A DNA stretch of 64,000 nucleotides from Mugil cephalus (GCF_022458985.1 NC_061773.1:20060001-20124000); one strand, 5' to 3'; positions 50,684 through 63,309 are shown, numbered from the stretch's first letter. Translations and numbers: made by a program. The notes: a model not told the origin generated them from the letters alone.

Positions 50684-53600
50684 TCATAGGCATCCGTTCC
50701 TCAGGCCCTCTGAAATAAATAGACCAAGTCGAGGTGTCCATGGCACCACCACACTCTGCATGGTGACCAGCAAACGCCCTGTTCCATGCTCCTCTGGTCC
50801 TGCTAGCAGGTAGTCCACACCTGTTAAAAAGAAAAAAAGTAACCTTCTATAAACTGATTGAATCTAATAATAACTGTTTTTTTCTGTGTCAGTTTGTTGT
50901 CTCTGTTATTTATGTTTCAATGTATGTTATGAGCCCATTTTCACTATCATGTATAGATGATGTCTTACCTGGGTTTAGTATGGGGCAGGTGCAGCCACGA
51001 CTTGTCCAGGACAGAGGGTAGATGCTGATTGTCCCCAAGGACAGCGGCACCTGGCCTGACTGAAGGACCTTGCGGATCTTGACCTGCACTTCTGCGTGGC
51101 TGCCTTTGTCATGAGCGGACAGCACGCTTGCCTTGATCACTGTCATGGGCCACAAAGAGAGAAGGCTGAGAAGATGTTCCCAAGCGTCAGCCAGGCTGCG
51201 GAAAATCATTTCATTTCTTACCATAATCATGTTTGTCCTTGCAGAGTTCAGACATGCTTCTCAGCTTTTTCTCTTTACACCTGCACTTCCCTGTGTGGAG
51301 ACACAGAGTTGTTCTTTGATCCCTTTTGTACCCTGACACTTTGTGATTCAACAGTTTTAACCATCACAATGCAGATAAAGTCACCTGTGTGAAGCAGAGC
51401 GGAGACTGCGAGCTCCTTCGACCACTGTGCATCTTCCTCCGTTGGGAACATATGATCCAAATCGGGGATTTTCCCGCCAATGGGGACGTTTAACACTCGA
51501 TTATTTGTGTAGCTGTAAAGGAAGAGCATCATATCACATAAGTCACAGCCCTTTTTTCGGTTAAATTTTCTTTTAGAAAACTGATTCCCGCCCATAATAC
51601 CTGTCCAGACACTGGCCAGTGGTTGGATCACAGCTGTGTGGGCAGGCACAGGCTTTGCAACCCTCCTCTCCGAAGCCCCAGTAGCCGGGTGCGCAGTGGC
51701 TGCAGCTTGTGCCCCCTACACCAGGTTTACAGTGGCACTGGCCACTCCTGGGGTGACACCAGGGTCCTTCCTCTCCAGGTGGAGGAGGCAGAGAGCCCCT
51801 CGGATCACACCAACAGCCTGCGAATGTACGGGTTTGTAAAAGTTGTAAATTTCCCTCTTATTCTGAAATGAGTTTACAAAGATGCCAGCAGGTGGAGCTA
51901 CGAGGCGTTTTTAAGCGTCCCTTTCTTTGAGCTGAGCACACATCAGGTAATACAAAATGACAATGAGTGGCAGTTACGTGTGCAGGCGTGGGGGGAGCCG
52001 AGGGGCTGGGACGGATGGCGGTGGTAGCCGTGGCGACACCGCTGGCACCTGCGGCCGACGGTGTTGTGCTGGCAGTCCTCACAAACGCCCCCGCTGGTGC
52101 CGCCGGAGGAAAGCCACGCCCGCTGAGAGAAGTGACACTGATCTGCGTGGCCGTGGCACTCGCACTCTTGACGTGAGAGAGGTGGCGAGGAGAAGGAAAG
52201 GGAGCAAGCGTCAGAATATGCAAGTCTCTGTGTTTAGTTTGTGTGTGTGTTACGTTGTTATGCAGACCACAATTTAAAGATCCTCAACAAGCTCGGGGTC
52301 ACGTGACCAAAGGTGACCTAGCCTACCCACACAGCTGAAGATAATGGCTTCAGTGGGGTTCAGTTGTTTAGTCTGGTAGAGTTGCTTTACTCCTACTTAC
52401 AGGACCTGATTTATGTGGTGCATCTTGGCAAAATGTGAAAGCGTTGCATAACAAACGAGCCCACGCTTTAAGCATATGATAATGGAAGAAAAAAAAAGTC
52501 TCTGTTTGCTGATCTGATGTCTGTGCAGTCCCGTTGGTGGTCGCTTACTCTGGCATGGGTTGGACTCCCCGCTGCTGCCGTTAGCCGGCCTCCAGGGACG
52601 ATCATTGTAGAGCGGGGCACACTTCTCACAGTGATCTCCTGCTGTGTGGTGAGTACACAAACACCTACCGAACACCTGGGAGACACAACCGAGGCTGCTT
52701 AGTCACTGACAGAGATAACATGCACCCAGGCAGGTGGTGGAAAGTGAAAATCAAGATTAAATCAAGATACTGTAAGTAAGTTTTTAACTTGAACATGAAT
52801 GTATAGTCTACGTGTAACTAACACACTTTCTGTCACAGTCATATACAAACACATGGGCTGATCTACTCACCACATTACTGTCCTGTATTTTGTCGTGACT
52901 GCTGTTGTATGGTACACAATGCTCAGCGTGCCCGTGGCACAGGCAGGTCCCTCTGGCCTGTAAAGTGTAAATAGCATAAGGTGCTGGAACTGGACTTTCT
53001 GTGGCACTCAGAGATGACGGACAGCGCTGAGCTTTCAGCAGTCTGATGCGGAGATTTGTGAGGGTCAGGCGGGCGAGGGCCTCTGGACTGTAGGGGTCGA
53101 GTGTTTTAGCGCCGCTGGGGTCCAGAGTGCGTAGTATTATCTGGGATTAGAAACAGAGTGTTAAATAGAACTGAATCAAACATTCTGATGATGCTTCACG
53201 CCTTCACTTACCTCCCCACCACTGCACGGCGCAGCACTTGTGTAACGCGACGTACACACTGAGCCTGGCTGGTCAAAGTCGTCGGGCAAACCAAACTCCA
53301 CGCTGCAGTTTTGTGCAAAGACTTTGACGGGTCCCCAGGTCTTTCCAAAGTCAGCAGAACGTTCAATGGCCATGGCGGCAGGCCGTGGCGACTTGAACAC
53401 CAGAACCACATGAGACAGACAGAACTGTGTCTCCAGATCCAACCGTATTTCATCCTGGTTCCCCTGCACGGTGGTACCTCCACCTGAAGCCCACCAGGTA
53501 TCCGGATGTAAGAAAGAATCATCAGTCATGTGAGCAGGCGGGTGAGTGTCCTCCGGGCAGGGGTGGGGGCATAGGTGAGGATGGACGGTGCTGTTCCCAC

Positions 53601-54265
53601 AGCAGCTTGAGAGAGTGAGCAGAGTCCTGCCACTGGCCAGGTTTCCTATGGGTGGACTACAAGCGCGGTCCGCACATCTAGAAACTGACAGAGAGGGTGA
53701 ATGAGAATGAAATTCTCTGTAGCAGTGATTTATCAGATCAGTGGTTTTACATCCTGTGACAGAAATGCTTTCACTGAAGTGCTAGCACTTTGCAGCACTG
53801 ACATCAGGGACAACACCAAAGTCCTTCTCTTTGTGCTTTCCATGAATATTTAATCTGCCGGACCATTGTGCCACAGCTTCTGCTGTCACAGAATCCTGCC
53901 CTCTCTCCACTGCACAGCATTACAACTCTCAGGTTACATGGAAATGGAAAAACACGAGGTATCAAGTCTAAGAGCTACGTGTATGGCTTTTACTTTTAAA
54001 AGAGAAACAGCAGTTGGGATCTCTCTGCAAAAGATGATAAGCCATGACTTTTATAGACAAGTAACGCAACATGGCATTATGACTACAAACATCGCATGCA
54101 AACAGCGAGAAGAGCAGCGTTCAACAACACAATTCGTTAAAATAACATCGACCCAGAAAGATGATGCGCCTCACCTGCTCCGCTCCAAGCCACAAACAAG
54201 AGCAGCCAACTGAGAGCCACCAGCATCCGATGCCGACTTGCCCCAAGCATATTAGACACCGTCAT
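50684..54265 (-). CDS. ntn4: Netrin-4 (beta-netrin)
   Basis: Secreted basement-membrane protein that binds laminin gamma chains and disrupts laminin networks. Ten exons on the minus strand: 54175-54265, 53212-53684, 52871-53140, 52549-52675, 51978-52166, 51601-51817, 51385-51512, 51222-51290, 50969-51139 and 50684-50820. All junctions are GT-AG, phases close, and the product is 623 aa (human 628). Order: signal peptide ([17 protein letters not shown]), laminin N-terminal domain (about 33-250, with SFLHPDTWW and FKSPRPAAM), three laminin-EGF repeats (about 254-455, with [20 protein letters not shown] and [12 protein letters not shown]) and a C-terminal NTR domain (about 510-623, with [11 protein letters not shown] and [12 protein letters not shown]). 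The shorter C-terminus and LAMB-like LamNT separate it from netrin-1/3. It is convergent with chchd4. Confidence 0.95.
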
Positions 54266-54719
54266 CCTCGTTTCTGCGGTGCTTTGCAACATTCACGGTG
54301 CGATAAGCGCCTTCCCGCAGAGATCAGTTCCAACATCATGTGTAGCCTATTTTACAGACAAACGCATTTCTCTGCCAGTGACGCAATGCGCAAAGTGTCC
54401 AGATGAATCCAGGATTGTATTTGCAACGTCCTCCCAGGGATAACGCGTACAGCTGAAGTTCAAACCATCCTCGGGGACACTTGGGGCGCCTATTCGCGCT
54501 CCAGGTGAAGCAAGAATGCGGGTCGTCGGTATGTCTAAGTTTGTCATTTGAAAAATTTTCTTTGAGAAACGACAATTTTTCATCTGATTAACATTTGGGA
54601 TCCTCCGCTTTTGCGCCTACCTTAACTTTGTATGAGCTTTCCATGAACTGCCAGACCGCTCGAGGGATTTGTGCGTTCAGCGCCCTACGCGTTTACGCAC
54701 AGGAGAGGAGTATGCGCTG

Positions 54720-54729
54720 CTTTTATATA
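54720..54729 (-). promoter_or_regulatory. ntn4: TATA box upstream of ntn4
   Basis: The minus strand reads TATATAAAAG, a near-consensus TATA box, about 455 bp upstream of the ntn4 start codon. This predicts transcription starting near 54690-54700 and a 5' UTR of roughly 430 nt if no further 5' exon exists. Confidence 0.5.
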
Positions 54730-54749
54730 TGGGTCCACTCCGCCTACAC

Positions 54750-54780
54750 GCACACACACACATACACACACGCACACACT
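54750..54780. repeat. (CA)n microsatellite
   Basis: CA units with CATA and CGCA interruptions, next to the ntn4 TATA box. Confidence 0.8.
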
Positions 54781-54899
54781 GCGCTGTTGCTGTACACTTA
54801 GAACACTGAAACAAAATTACTCTTTTCTCCAGACTGCTCGCCATTCATCCATGGTGACTCTTCCAAAGGTCGTGCGTGCGGACTTGTGACTGGCACGGG

Positions 54900-56171
54900 C
54901 TGGTCAGCGCGGTTAATGTGAACCAGCCGCACTGCGCATACCAGCTAAACCAGGTCCCTCCACTACCTGGGGCCTCGTAATAGGCTAGGAAATTAGTTTA
55001 TATGCTTCTGTCCTCCTGTTTTTCAGCTGCAGTAACTCGAAGTTACAATCCCCTTTGAAGTCAAGCACGAAGAAACCCGAGCACAAAAACAAAAATAGTC
55101 CTCTGAGCAGTTATTTGCAGCTTGATGAGCATTGTGGCACCAAAGGAATCTGGCAGGTTGGAGTTTCATGCAAATGACTGGGACGAAGAAAGGAGCCTTT
55201 CTCCTTTCTGTCTGCCTGCCTGGATAGATTACTGTGTCATTTCTCATTATAACCATGTATAATAAACACATGGTCGGATACATGGCAGTTCTACTTTTTA
55301 AATTATTTTCAACCACTGGAAACACACGGTCCCTTGCTGAGCTTGATGCATTTTCCCTCTGTGGTGCACGCATTCTCTAAGTTGGAAGGGTAAACACAAC
55401 GTCTCTTCAGTTTTATGGCTTAACTTCAAATACACGGGCTCAGAAGATTGGAATAGACGCACGGAATTGGATTGGTTTCCATAAATGTCTCCACTGCCAT
55501 ACAAATTGTTTACAGACGTGCCTCCTCGGTTTTCCCAAGAGTGGAGATCAAAACCAGCATTACTAAAGACCAGCATGGTCTAACGGTGATGATGATCTGT
55601 GTCATCTGTACTCACAAAAGTACTATGTTGTTTTAGAAGCATCTGGCAATTTACCCACATTATTCAAACGTCATCAATCTGAATTTGGTTTGTGCTGCTA
55701 CTAAAAGTTTTTTTTTCGTTCCACATTCTTATGCCTCCTCTGTGATTTCATCTATGTCTGTTTTGCCCTTACTGTTTCATCCCTTCATCTTTCTGTCCTC
55801 CTCCTTAACAAAGTACAGGCAGTAATACCCACAGGGCGGTCTTCATCTTCACACATGTCAGTTTTTCCCTTTTGTCTCACCTATATGCTAAGAATAACTT
55901 TATAGGGAGAGGGGTCATGCCGTTTACGAGGGATTGGCGGTTATCTGGTAATACAAGTGGCATACAGATATAGGTTCTGTCTCTGATTTAGAGTCTGGCT
56001 CAGTGGGATGCACTGAAATGAGATTCCCATGCTTTCACAGGTTGCACGGGGAGGACCTGTGCTCGCTGGTATGTCTAACGGGGAGTGCTAATGGACAAAA
56101 CATAACGCGAGTCATCGGTGTGGTCCAGCTGCATTTTCAGGTTCTGGAGGAAGTTCATATATATATGTGTA

Positions 56172-56205
<34 letters not shown>

Positions 56206-59020
56206 GTGTTTTCTGATTTCTAAAAAGGCCACAAAATTGTAGGTTTCATTAAATGTAAGTGGTAGGTTTAAGGTCAAAATTTGCAGCAGAGCTGTAAAAA
56301 CCTTTTTTTTAAGAGCAGCACGGGTGATTAGAAACGCCTGCAAATTACGTTTGGTTGCTCATTTTAGCTTCCAAATGCAAAGCACATTTAAGTGTGAGCA
56401 AACTCAATTGTAGTTAAATGTCACTGTCTTTGATACTGGAATGCACAACCATCCACATCTAATGAAGCGTTTAATTAAAACGCGAGCATATAAACAAATA
56501 ACCTAAACAAGGGTTGCGCTCTGAAAGCAGAATCCAGTATCTTTCAGCAAACACGTTCTCTCTATATCCTCATCGAGGCTCCAAGCTGTGAGAGGTCAAA
56601 TACCAGCCAGGAAAGGTGATGGGGATCTCCTACCTGCCCCATGACTGCCTCTCTAATTGCTCCTCTTTCTCTCATTTACAGAGCTTAATGGGGGCCAGGG
56701 GTTAGCGGGTCAGACGAACAGAGACCTGCACTTCCCACCCTCACTGTTCGTCTTATACGTTCATACGTGCGTGCGTCGCGCACACCGTGTCACTCCTCAC
56801 TTCTCCGTTTTCATAGCTCCTCCCGATCTTCCAGTGCTACATGTCAACTCACATGTTTTCCCGTGGATGAAGAGGATTAAGCTTCCTTTCGTGACCCTGC
56901 TGCATGTAGGCCTCAAAGGCCAACAGGATCAGACCCTGATTTGTTTCTCCAGTCTAATTTAAAAAGTCTCTGTTTTGTTATGGCTTTTTTTTTTTTTCTC
57001 TCCTATGGAAATATTCAGTATGATCTCATGTGATGTTATCCACTGGCCGCAAGAGCAAACAGTAAATGCTTTGGCTGATACGGGCAGCTTGAAGTTAAGC
57101 GCTGAGCTCAGAGTTAATCGTCCTGTTGAGTTTTTGAAGATACACATTTATAATATTTCACAGGATGAACTACACAATATTGATGCCTGATACCGAGCTC
57201 CAAGAAATTCTGTATTGTGCACTCGAAAACGAGTCCTTAAAGCTTTAAGCTGAAAACTTTAGAAGTTGAAGGTTAAAGGGGATAGGTCAATAGCAAAGGT
57301 CTGTAGTTCAAGTCCAAATCAAAGATAAGGATGCATCCTCAGGATTATTTGAACTGGTCTGTTGTTTGAAGAGAAAGAAAAAAAAAAGACCTGCCTCCTC
57401 ACTGCGGCCGTTCGTTTGCAATGATCGTCATGGCACAGAGTCGTGTTCAATAATAACCACACGGAAACCTTCCAGGTAGTTTGCTAACTCGTGCGCTCGC
57501 ACTTTTGCTTGGAGTGTGTGTGTGTCTGTGCTTTTGGCTGCACGGTTCCTCTTTGATGTGAGAGAATGACACAGATTAAGTTGTCAGGCCAGAAAACTGA
57601 TAGAGGCCAGATGAGGCACGATGACAAATCAAGTCCTCTCTGAAGTGCTGGAGCATGCTGCCAGACCAATTCTGGCTTATGTGTGGATTTGTGGGTGTAT
57701 GTTCATGGAAATGTTACGGCTATAAACTCTCACACATGTGTACATGACAGGATACTATGCGGAGCTATCGCCATTTACTCTTAATTAATTCTCAACAAGA
57801 AAGAATTTCAGGAATGTTGAGTGGCTCGCTTGAAGAGGCTTCAGCTGAGTGTTGATGACTTATATATCGGCGAAACTCCTGCGTAACATTGGACAGCGTA
57901 TTAACCTATTAACCCAGAAGCACGCATTCCTGCAGAATGTCTACGTCTGATTTCTTTATGCCCCTTTATAACGAGAGCAAGATTTACTGTTGTGTGTCAC
58001 CATGTAAACACACTGTCACTCTGACAAACACAAGCATGGCCACGAGGAACAATTGCTGCGTCCGATAACTCGTTCCATCTCCCGCCCACATAAACAAACC
58101 GGAGATGCCAGCGCACGCACTAGTTTTGTCCCACAATAACACGAGCTGACATGTGTTACAGATTCCACCGCTCTCCTGTTCTTCCCAGCTTGTATTCACA
58201 CACCCAGCTAGATGAAACATACTGGCTGAGTTTATATAATGATTTACGTTGAAGGTCCCAAACAACCTCAGTGTATCCAAAGAAAACTGAGTCACATGAA
58301 GAAGGAACACAAACTGAGGAAAGACAACAGAGTAATGCGGTGTGGACACATGACCTAATGTCTTACGCAAACATGGTTAAATAGACCTTAACAGTTGTAT
58401 TAACGTTTTTTAACTCCACATCACTGAGAATCTCCCTCTCTGTCGAACATTTTTATGACTCACGGGGCCCGCCTTTGTTCCCCCTCCAAAAGTCACACTA
58501 AAATATGGAGCAAATGAGAGGAGAAATCTAATACAGCTGCCTGAGGTCCCAGGATGCAGGTCTGGGGTTCCAGACTGCTTCTCAAGTCTGGCCACTCTTC
58601 TTGCTCTGAGGCCCTTCTCAGCTCATTAAATGCGTCTTTATTGGCATGCCAAGTCCACCTGTGAGTCATCCAGCCCCGCGATGGCAGCTTCAGTGTGTAG
58701 TGCAAGGGTCGCGCTGTTTGACAACAGCTCCCTGCATGACCGAGGCAAGGTCAAAAACCGAATCTGCACGGAGGCCTTCGTGCACACGTTTCTGGTATCT
58801 GCTTTGCTCTTGTGAAGCGCGTAGTCACAAAACACTGTGACATTAATGTGACATTTGCTTCCCTTGTGGTGGTTCTGTTTCACCTATGAGTGACATTCAT
58901 TGACAACAGTATCTTTGGCACTTTGAGCAGATTATTTCAAGCAAAGGAGCTTTGAAAATGGGCTGAGTGATTATAAGAGTAGATGTAAATGATTCTTGAC
59001 GGTCTTCAGGAGTTTGAGCT
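54900..59020. other. Intergenic upstream of ntn4, no gene seen
   Basis: Short open frames only. Contains an AT/GT repeat (56155-56205) and homopolymers. Confidence 0.5.
56155..56205. repeat. (TA)n/(TG)n compound microsatellite
   Basis: ATATATATGTGTATATATGTGT followed by a long TA run. Confidence 0.85.
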
Positions 59021-59250
59021 CCTTAAAGTGCAAGGGTTCTTCAACGGGGACCCCTACCTTCCATGCTAAACATGACATAGTGCTATCTATAAATATATAC
59101 ATAGCACATTATTATTATTATAATTTTGTTTTCATTAATACACAAGAGGAGATGTTACAATCCCTCGTGCCATGATCTAAGGCAAAACTCCCTTAGAAGC
59201 CAGGTCCAACTGGACAACCAACCAGCAGACCAGTGGTCAGCTACTAACCA

Positions 59251-59445
59251 TGTCAGAAACGAGATACAATTAGCCTAGCCACAGAAATAAAAAAACACCA
59301 GCTAATTAGCCTAGACACCAGCAGTAGGTAACAGAGATGATGGGAATGCAACTACACTCAGACCAGGACATCTCATCCTATTGCCTATGTCAGAAACGAG
59401 ATACAATTAACCTAACCACAGAAATAAAAACACCAGCTAATTAGC
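59251..59445. repeat. Direct repeat of about 60 bp inside the hAT-like element
   Basis: The segment starting TGTCAGAAACGAGATACAAT occurs at 59251-59310 and again at 59389-59445, 138 bp apart, with a few substitutions and a slightly shorter A run. It looks like a local tandem duplication with 78 bp between the copies. Confidence 0.75.
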
Positions 59446-59540
59446 ACCTAGCTAGCCTTACCTTTAGCATGCTCCCCAGTTAGCATCCTTCCTCTGTAGC
59501 CACAACCACTGGCTCACTCATTCCACTGCCAGGGACATAT
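59432..59540. repeat. Dispersed repeat, copy B
   Basis: Homologous to 12311-12419. The shared core runs from CTTTAGCATGCTCCCCA to CTGCCAGGGACATAT. Confidence 0.55.
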
Positions 59541-59639
59541 TATTTACGGCAAGTATTCAGTATTAAGCTATTCAAATAATGCACAGGTTCAAATATTCAT
59601 ATTTGTTGTACTTCACATATGTGTAACAGTAGGGTGGCC

Positions 59640-59690
59640 ATATATGTATATATGTAGACATATATATATATATAGAGAGAGAGAGACATA
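59640..59690. repeat. (TA)n(GA)n compound microsatellite
   Basis: TATATATG repeats followed by TATA and GAGAGA runs, inside the hAT-like element. Confidence 0.8.
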
Positions 59691-60145
59691 TAAAGAAAGT
59701 AAAGCAAAGCCATCCATTTTGGCCTCATGGGAGTGAGCAGCACCCTCAGCTTGTCTTCTCTAATGTTACAGCGTACGTCTGGGATTTCACCTTGTGTGTA
59801 ATATGCGACCCCGTGATTGGCTGGGCAGGGATATGGGCGGGGCCTAATGCGTACAGATCCACAGGTGTAGTGTGGCGCTCTGTGAGAAATGGTGCACTGT
59901 TGACACAGCTCCTGTATCACTGATTGAAAGATAACTTCTTCTGCCTCCATTTATCCCTTCACTAAAATATGTTGGTTTCATGTTAATGTGTAGTTAAAGA
60001 AATTTAAATTTGTGGGACAAAATTTTTAAAATATACATAAAAATGTCTAATCAGGCAAAGACTTTGCGACACCCCACCCCCCTGCAGTACCTCTGCAGAC
60101 CCTCTAGGGCTCGCGGACCCCCTGTTGAAGACCTGTGCCTTAGAG

Positions 60146-62840
60146 TCTTAAATAATGAGATTTTAAAGTCTTGGGGAAAATAATGATTTGCATTTTTTTG
60201 TAGAAATCTGAACGGGTCTTTCCTGGAAACCGCTTATGCAAAAATAAAATGGCACTATAGCACGAGGGTGTGGTTGGATTGTGGGTTTCTGCAAAAGAGA
60301 AGAGGTATGTGGGGCTATGTGAAACCACTAAGCCATCCTGGCTCACCCAACAATGTGACAGTGAGAGAGGGGCATAGCCAGTGTTTGATCCTATCGGCCA
60401 ACATCTGGCCCTCAGGAGGAGCTAAAGTTAGCAGCACATGCTGATGTCATTAGCGTAAAATAGGAGTTGTATTCATATAAACAACAGCTCTGTACTGTAA
60501 AAGTGGGAGAGAGGGGCGCAGAGGAGCGGGTAATTATTTAAGGACTTGACGATAAAGAGATGAGAGGTTTTACATCTGTGTGATTATATAAGTGACTAAT
60601 ATTGAAGTTCTTCTTGTTCTGCCAGATCCTTTGTGTCAGTATACTCCAGGGTAAATCAGTGCTGTAACATTTCAAAGTTTAATCAGTTCAATCACGTCCC
60701 TTCTCCGCGGTGGGCTCCCGGGTCCAGAGATGGCGGCAGTATTGTCAGACGAGCGCTGGTAGGAAACTCTGTTGTGAGCAGCGCTGCTTCATCAGAGACT
60801 TGTGGTTCTTGTGGTTTTCTTTGGAAGCTCTTTGGGGCCGGATCTCCTCACTCACTTAATCAATAGCACCGGCATGTGCTAATCATTAATAAATTGTTGC
60901 GGCCAGGAGGATTTAAACGCGAGGCCACTCTGATATGATAATTTCATTATTAGATGTGGGTTGTTTAGATCCTTGGGGAAGTCTTTCATTTCCATTTCCC
61001 CTTAGGGTGAGGTCATCGCTTTGGAGACCGAAGCCAACGAAGCGGAAGACGTCTCACTAAACATTTCAACAGGCACATCTTGATTAATGGCTAGACTCAG
61101 ACCCAGTATTGTAACATCCCTAGCATCCAAGTGAAGTCATTTTGTGTACTTCACCTTTGCTCTTTGGCTTGGCTGTAAAAGCATTTGGTTCACGGCCTCC
61201 CTGACAGGGGTGAGCACAGTAATGAGAATCACCCCGTGAACCCTGAGACAAGACTACAGCCTCAGATTCACACAGACTCCACATCCTCCGCGACTTTCAG
61301 CTCCTCTCCCTCAAACTTAATTCATTCTTGTGTGCGTGGCAGGGTGTCCTTCACAAGCGACGTGAGCTTTCTGACAGTCGTTTGTGCTTTGGCTACCCAG
61401 TCTCCACAGTACAAGGTGCATCTGATCAGCTGTGGGAAACAGACAGAGGTTATGATGCCCTTGTGGCCCAAGAGTGTGGGGATCGCGTGGGTCAGTGAGC
61501 TTTTTTCCCCACCTTGTGGACAGAATCAAGCTGCCATGAGGGTGAAAGTAAGATTTGCACATGAAAGGGTGCACTCCAATTATCCTATCATTACTGCCAT
61601 TGCCATCACTGTCCATAGCAAGGGCAGCATGGGATGTGAGTGTTCAGGTGCTTATCTGCTGAGAACGATGCCATGTGACGTTTCTGTGTACATTTACTCA
61701 AACGTTTCAGTACTAAACTCTCAGAGGCTGGAACTGTGTATTTTACTTTGTAAATACTGACATCATTACATTTTTTCTATTTCCACTTCCCTTATCATTG
61801 TCAAGACAATGCAGTGGTACATAAGTCCAGCTAAGGCTCAGAGTTGAGCAGATGGGTGGCACGGGTATGAAACTCTTCTTCAGCCTCTCAGTGTTTGTCC
61901 TCAGACAGTGGAAACACCGGCCTGCTGACAGTAGAGAGAAGAAAGAGAGAGTACAGAGGGGGGGCTGGGCTGTGCCGGGATGTTCTTGGCCCTTAACCTG
62001 CAGCGTTTTGTATAAATGTCTTGCAGGTCTGGGAGGGGGGTGAAAGTCTCCGAGGAGTCTGATGAGGTGGAGACTCTGTCTGGCCTTCTTCATCATGGTG
62101 GTCAGGCTCAGTTTCTTGTATACTGACTGGCCAAAAAAGAAAAAAACCACCTGGATTTAACTAAGCAAATAGGTACAAGCCTCCTATTGGATAAATACTG
62201 CATGGGTGATTATCTTTCAGCAGGCAACAAGTTGTTTAACCCAGCTGACAGGCAACAAGTAGCTTCTCATCTGTTAAACAACCATGTCAAAACGCACATT
62301 ACCTCAAGCAGAGAAAACATCTAAAGAGATTGAAGCAGAAAGTACTAAAATTGAGTTGTCCAATGCATAATTTAAAAGTGGAGCAGGGATAGTTTTGAAC
62401 CATCATCTTCCAGGAAGAAATGTGGTCAGAAAAAAGAAGAGAGGCAGATGAAGTGATGCACCCATCATGCCCTAGTGTCTACTGTACCAGCCTGTGGGGG
62501 CAGTGCTATGATCTGGTGTTGCTGCTGTTGTTCAGGTCTAGGTTCAGAAACATTATGTCCAAAGAATGAATGAAGAATCAGCTGATTACACGAATATACT
62601 GAACGACCATGTTATTACATCAGTGGATTTTTTCTTCCCTAATGGCATATTCCAAAACGTCAGGGAGCATGAGACATCATCATATCTGTTTTTTTTTGTT
62701 GTTGTTTTTTTTTAAATAGTCTGCACGCTTTGACTGGCTAAAGTGACTACAACTTTCAAATATGCAGTAGTCTGATATTAGTAAAATTATGGCGTAAATT
62801 AAAATAATAAAACGAGGCCTGGTTGCTCGGCAGGAGCATA
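60146..62840. other. Intergenic, one exon-like stretch, otherwise no gene
   Basis: A plus-strand frame is open for 191 codons (61185-61760) but has no ATG at its start. Within it, 61343-61547 is bounded by a GTGGCAG acceptor and a strong AAA|gtaaga donor. Nothing else is recognised. Confidence 0.4.
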
Positions 62841-62853
62841 GCGACACATCCTC

Positions 62854-62883
62854 GTCTCCATGACGACCGTTGCCGCGTCCAAT
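62854..62883 (+). promoter_or_regulatory. Putative promoter: RFX X-box plus CCAAT box
   Basis: GTCTCCATGACGAC (62854-62867) fits the RFX X-box palindrome closely and is followed by GTTGCC and, at 62879-62883, CCAAT. Both sit in a locally CpG-rich block. About 125 bp downstream, AAATAAG|gtaatg (donor at about 63005) may end a non-coding first exon. The gene it would serve runs out of the window to the right. Confidence 0.45.
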
Positions 62884-63309
62884 ATTTACATACCGGTAGT
62901 TAACTTCCACTTGAAAACTGAGATTTCCGAAAGCTTTCCTCCGCTATGTTTCAACGAAGGAAAATATACTAAGGGTTGCGGGTTGCAGTTCACCCTGAAA
63001 TAAGGTAATGTTGTTGTTGTTTTCTGTTGCTCACAGCGCGTATTTATTTGTTTACCCACTCAGAGAAGTGATTTGTGGAACACGTAGGCTAAAGAGCTAA
63101 CACTAGCTACACTATCTTACGTTTACCGATCAGTGTTAAAACCAGTAATAAAAAAAGAAAATCCTTTTTTACTACTATAATTTGAAAGCTGAGGTCACAT
63201 AAGCTGACATGTTTTAGCCTTTAGTGGATACTGTCAACGTAACAGGCTTTATTTGCACCAGTAACATTGTTTTCCAGTGTCAATTCAATCTAACGCTAGA
63301 GGATAGAGG

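Larger units (their letters stand above)
59031..60137. mobile_element. Non-autonomous hAT-like DNA transposon, about 1.1 kb
   Basis: The left end CAAGGGTTCTTCAACGGGG and the reverse complement of the right end, CACAGGTCTTCAACAGGGGG, form imperfect terminal inverted repeats typical of fish hAT elements. The flanks CCTTAAAG (59021-59028) and CCTTAGAG (60138-60145) differ at one position and would be the 8-bp target duplication of a hAT insertion, leaving a TG dinucleotide of uncertain assignment on the left. The interior has no transposase. Its longest frame (minus, 59597-59950) has no recognisable domain and ends in a microsatellite-derived stretch. Confidence 0.6.

Noticed and set aside
52000-52180. 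Ala/Thr-rich minus-strand frame and Arg-rich plus-strand frame
   Set aside because: Out-of-frame readings of the netrin-4 laminin-EGF exon 51978-52166.
57984-58370. 128-codon minus-strand frame upstream of ntn4
   Set aside because: No splice or domain support. Composition looks random.
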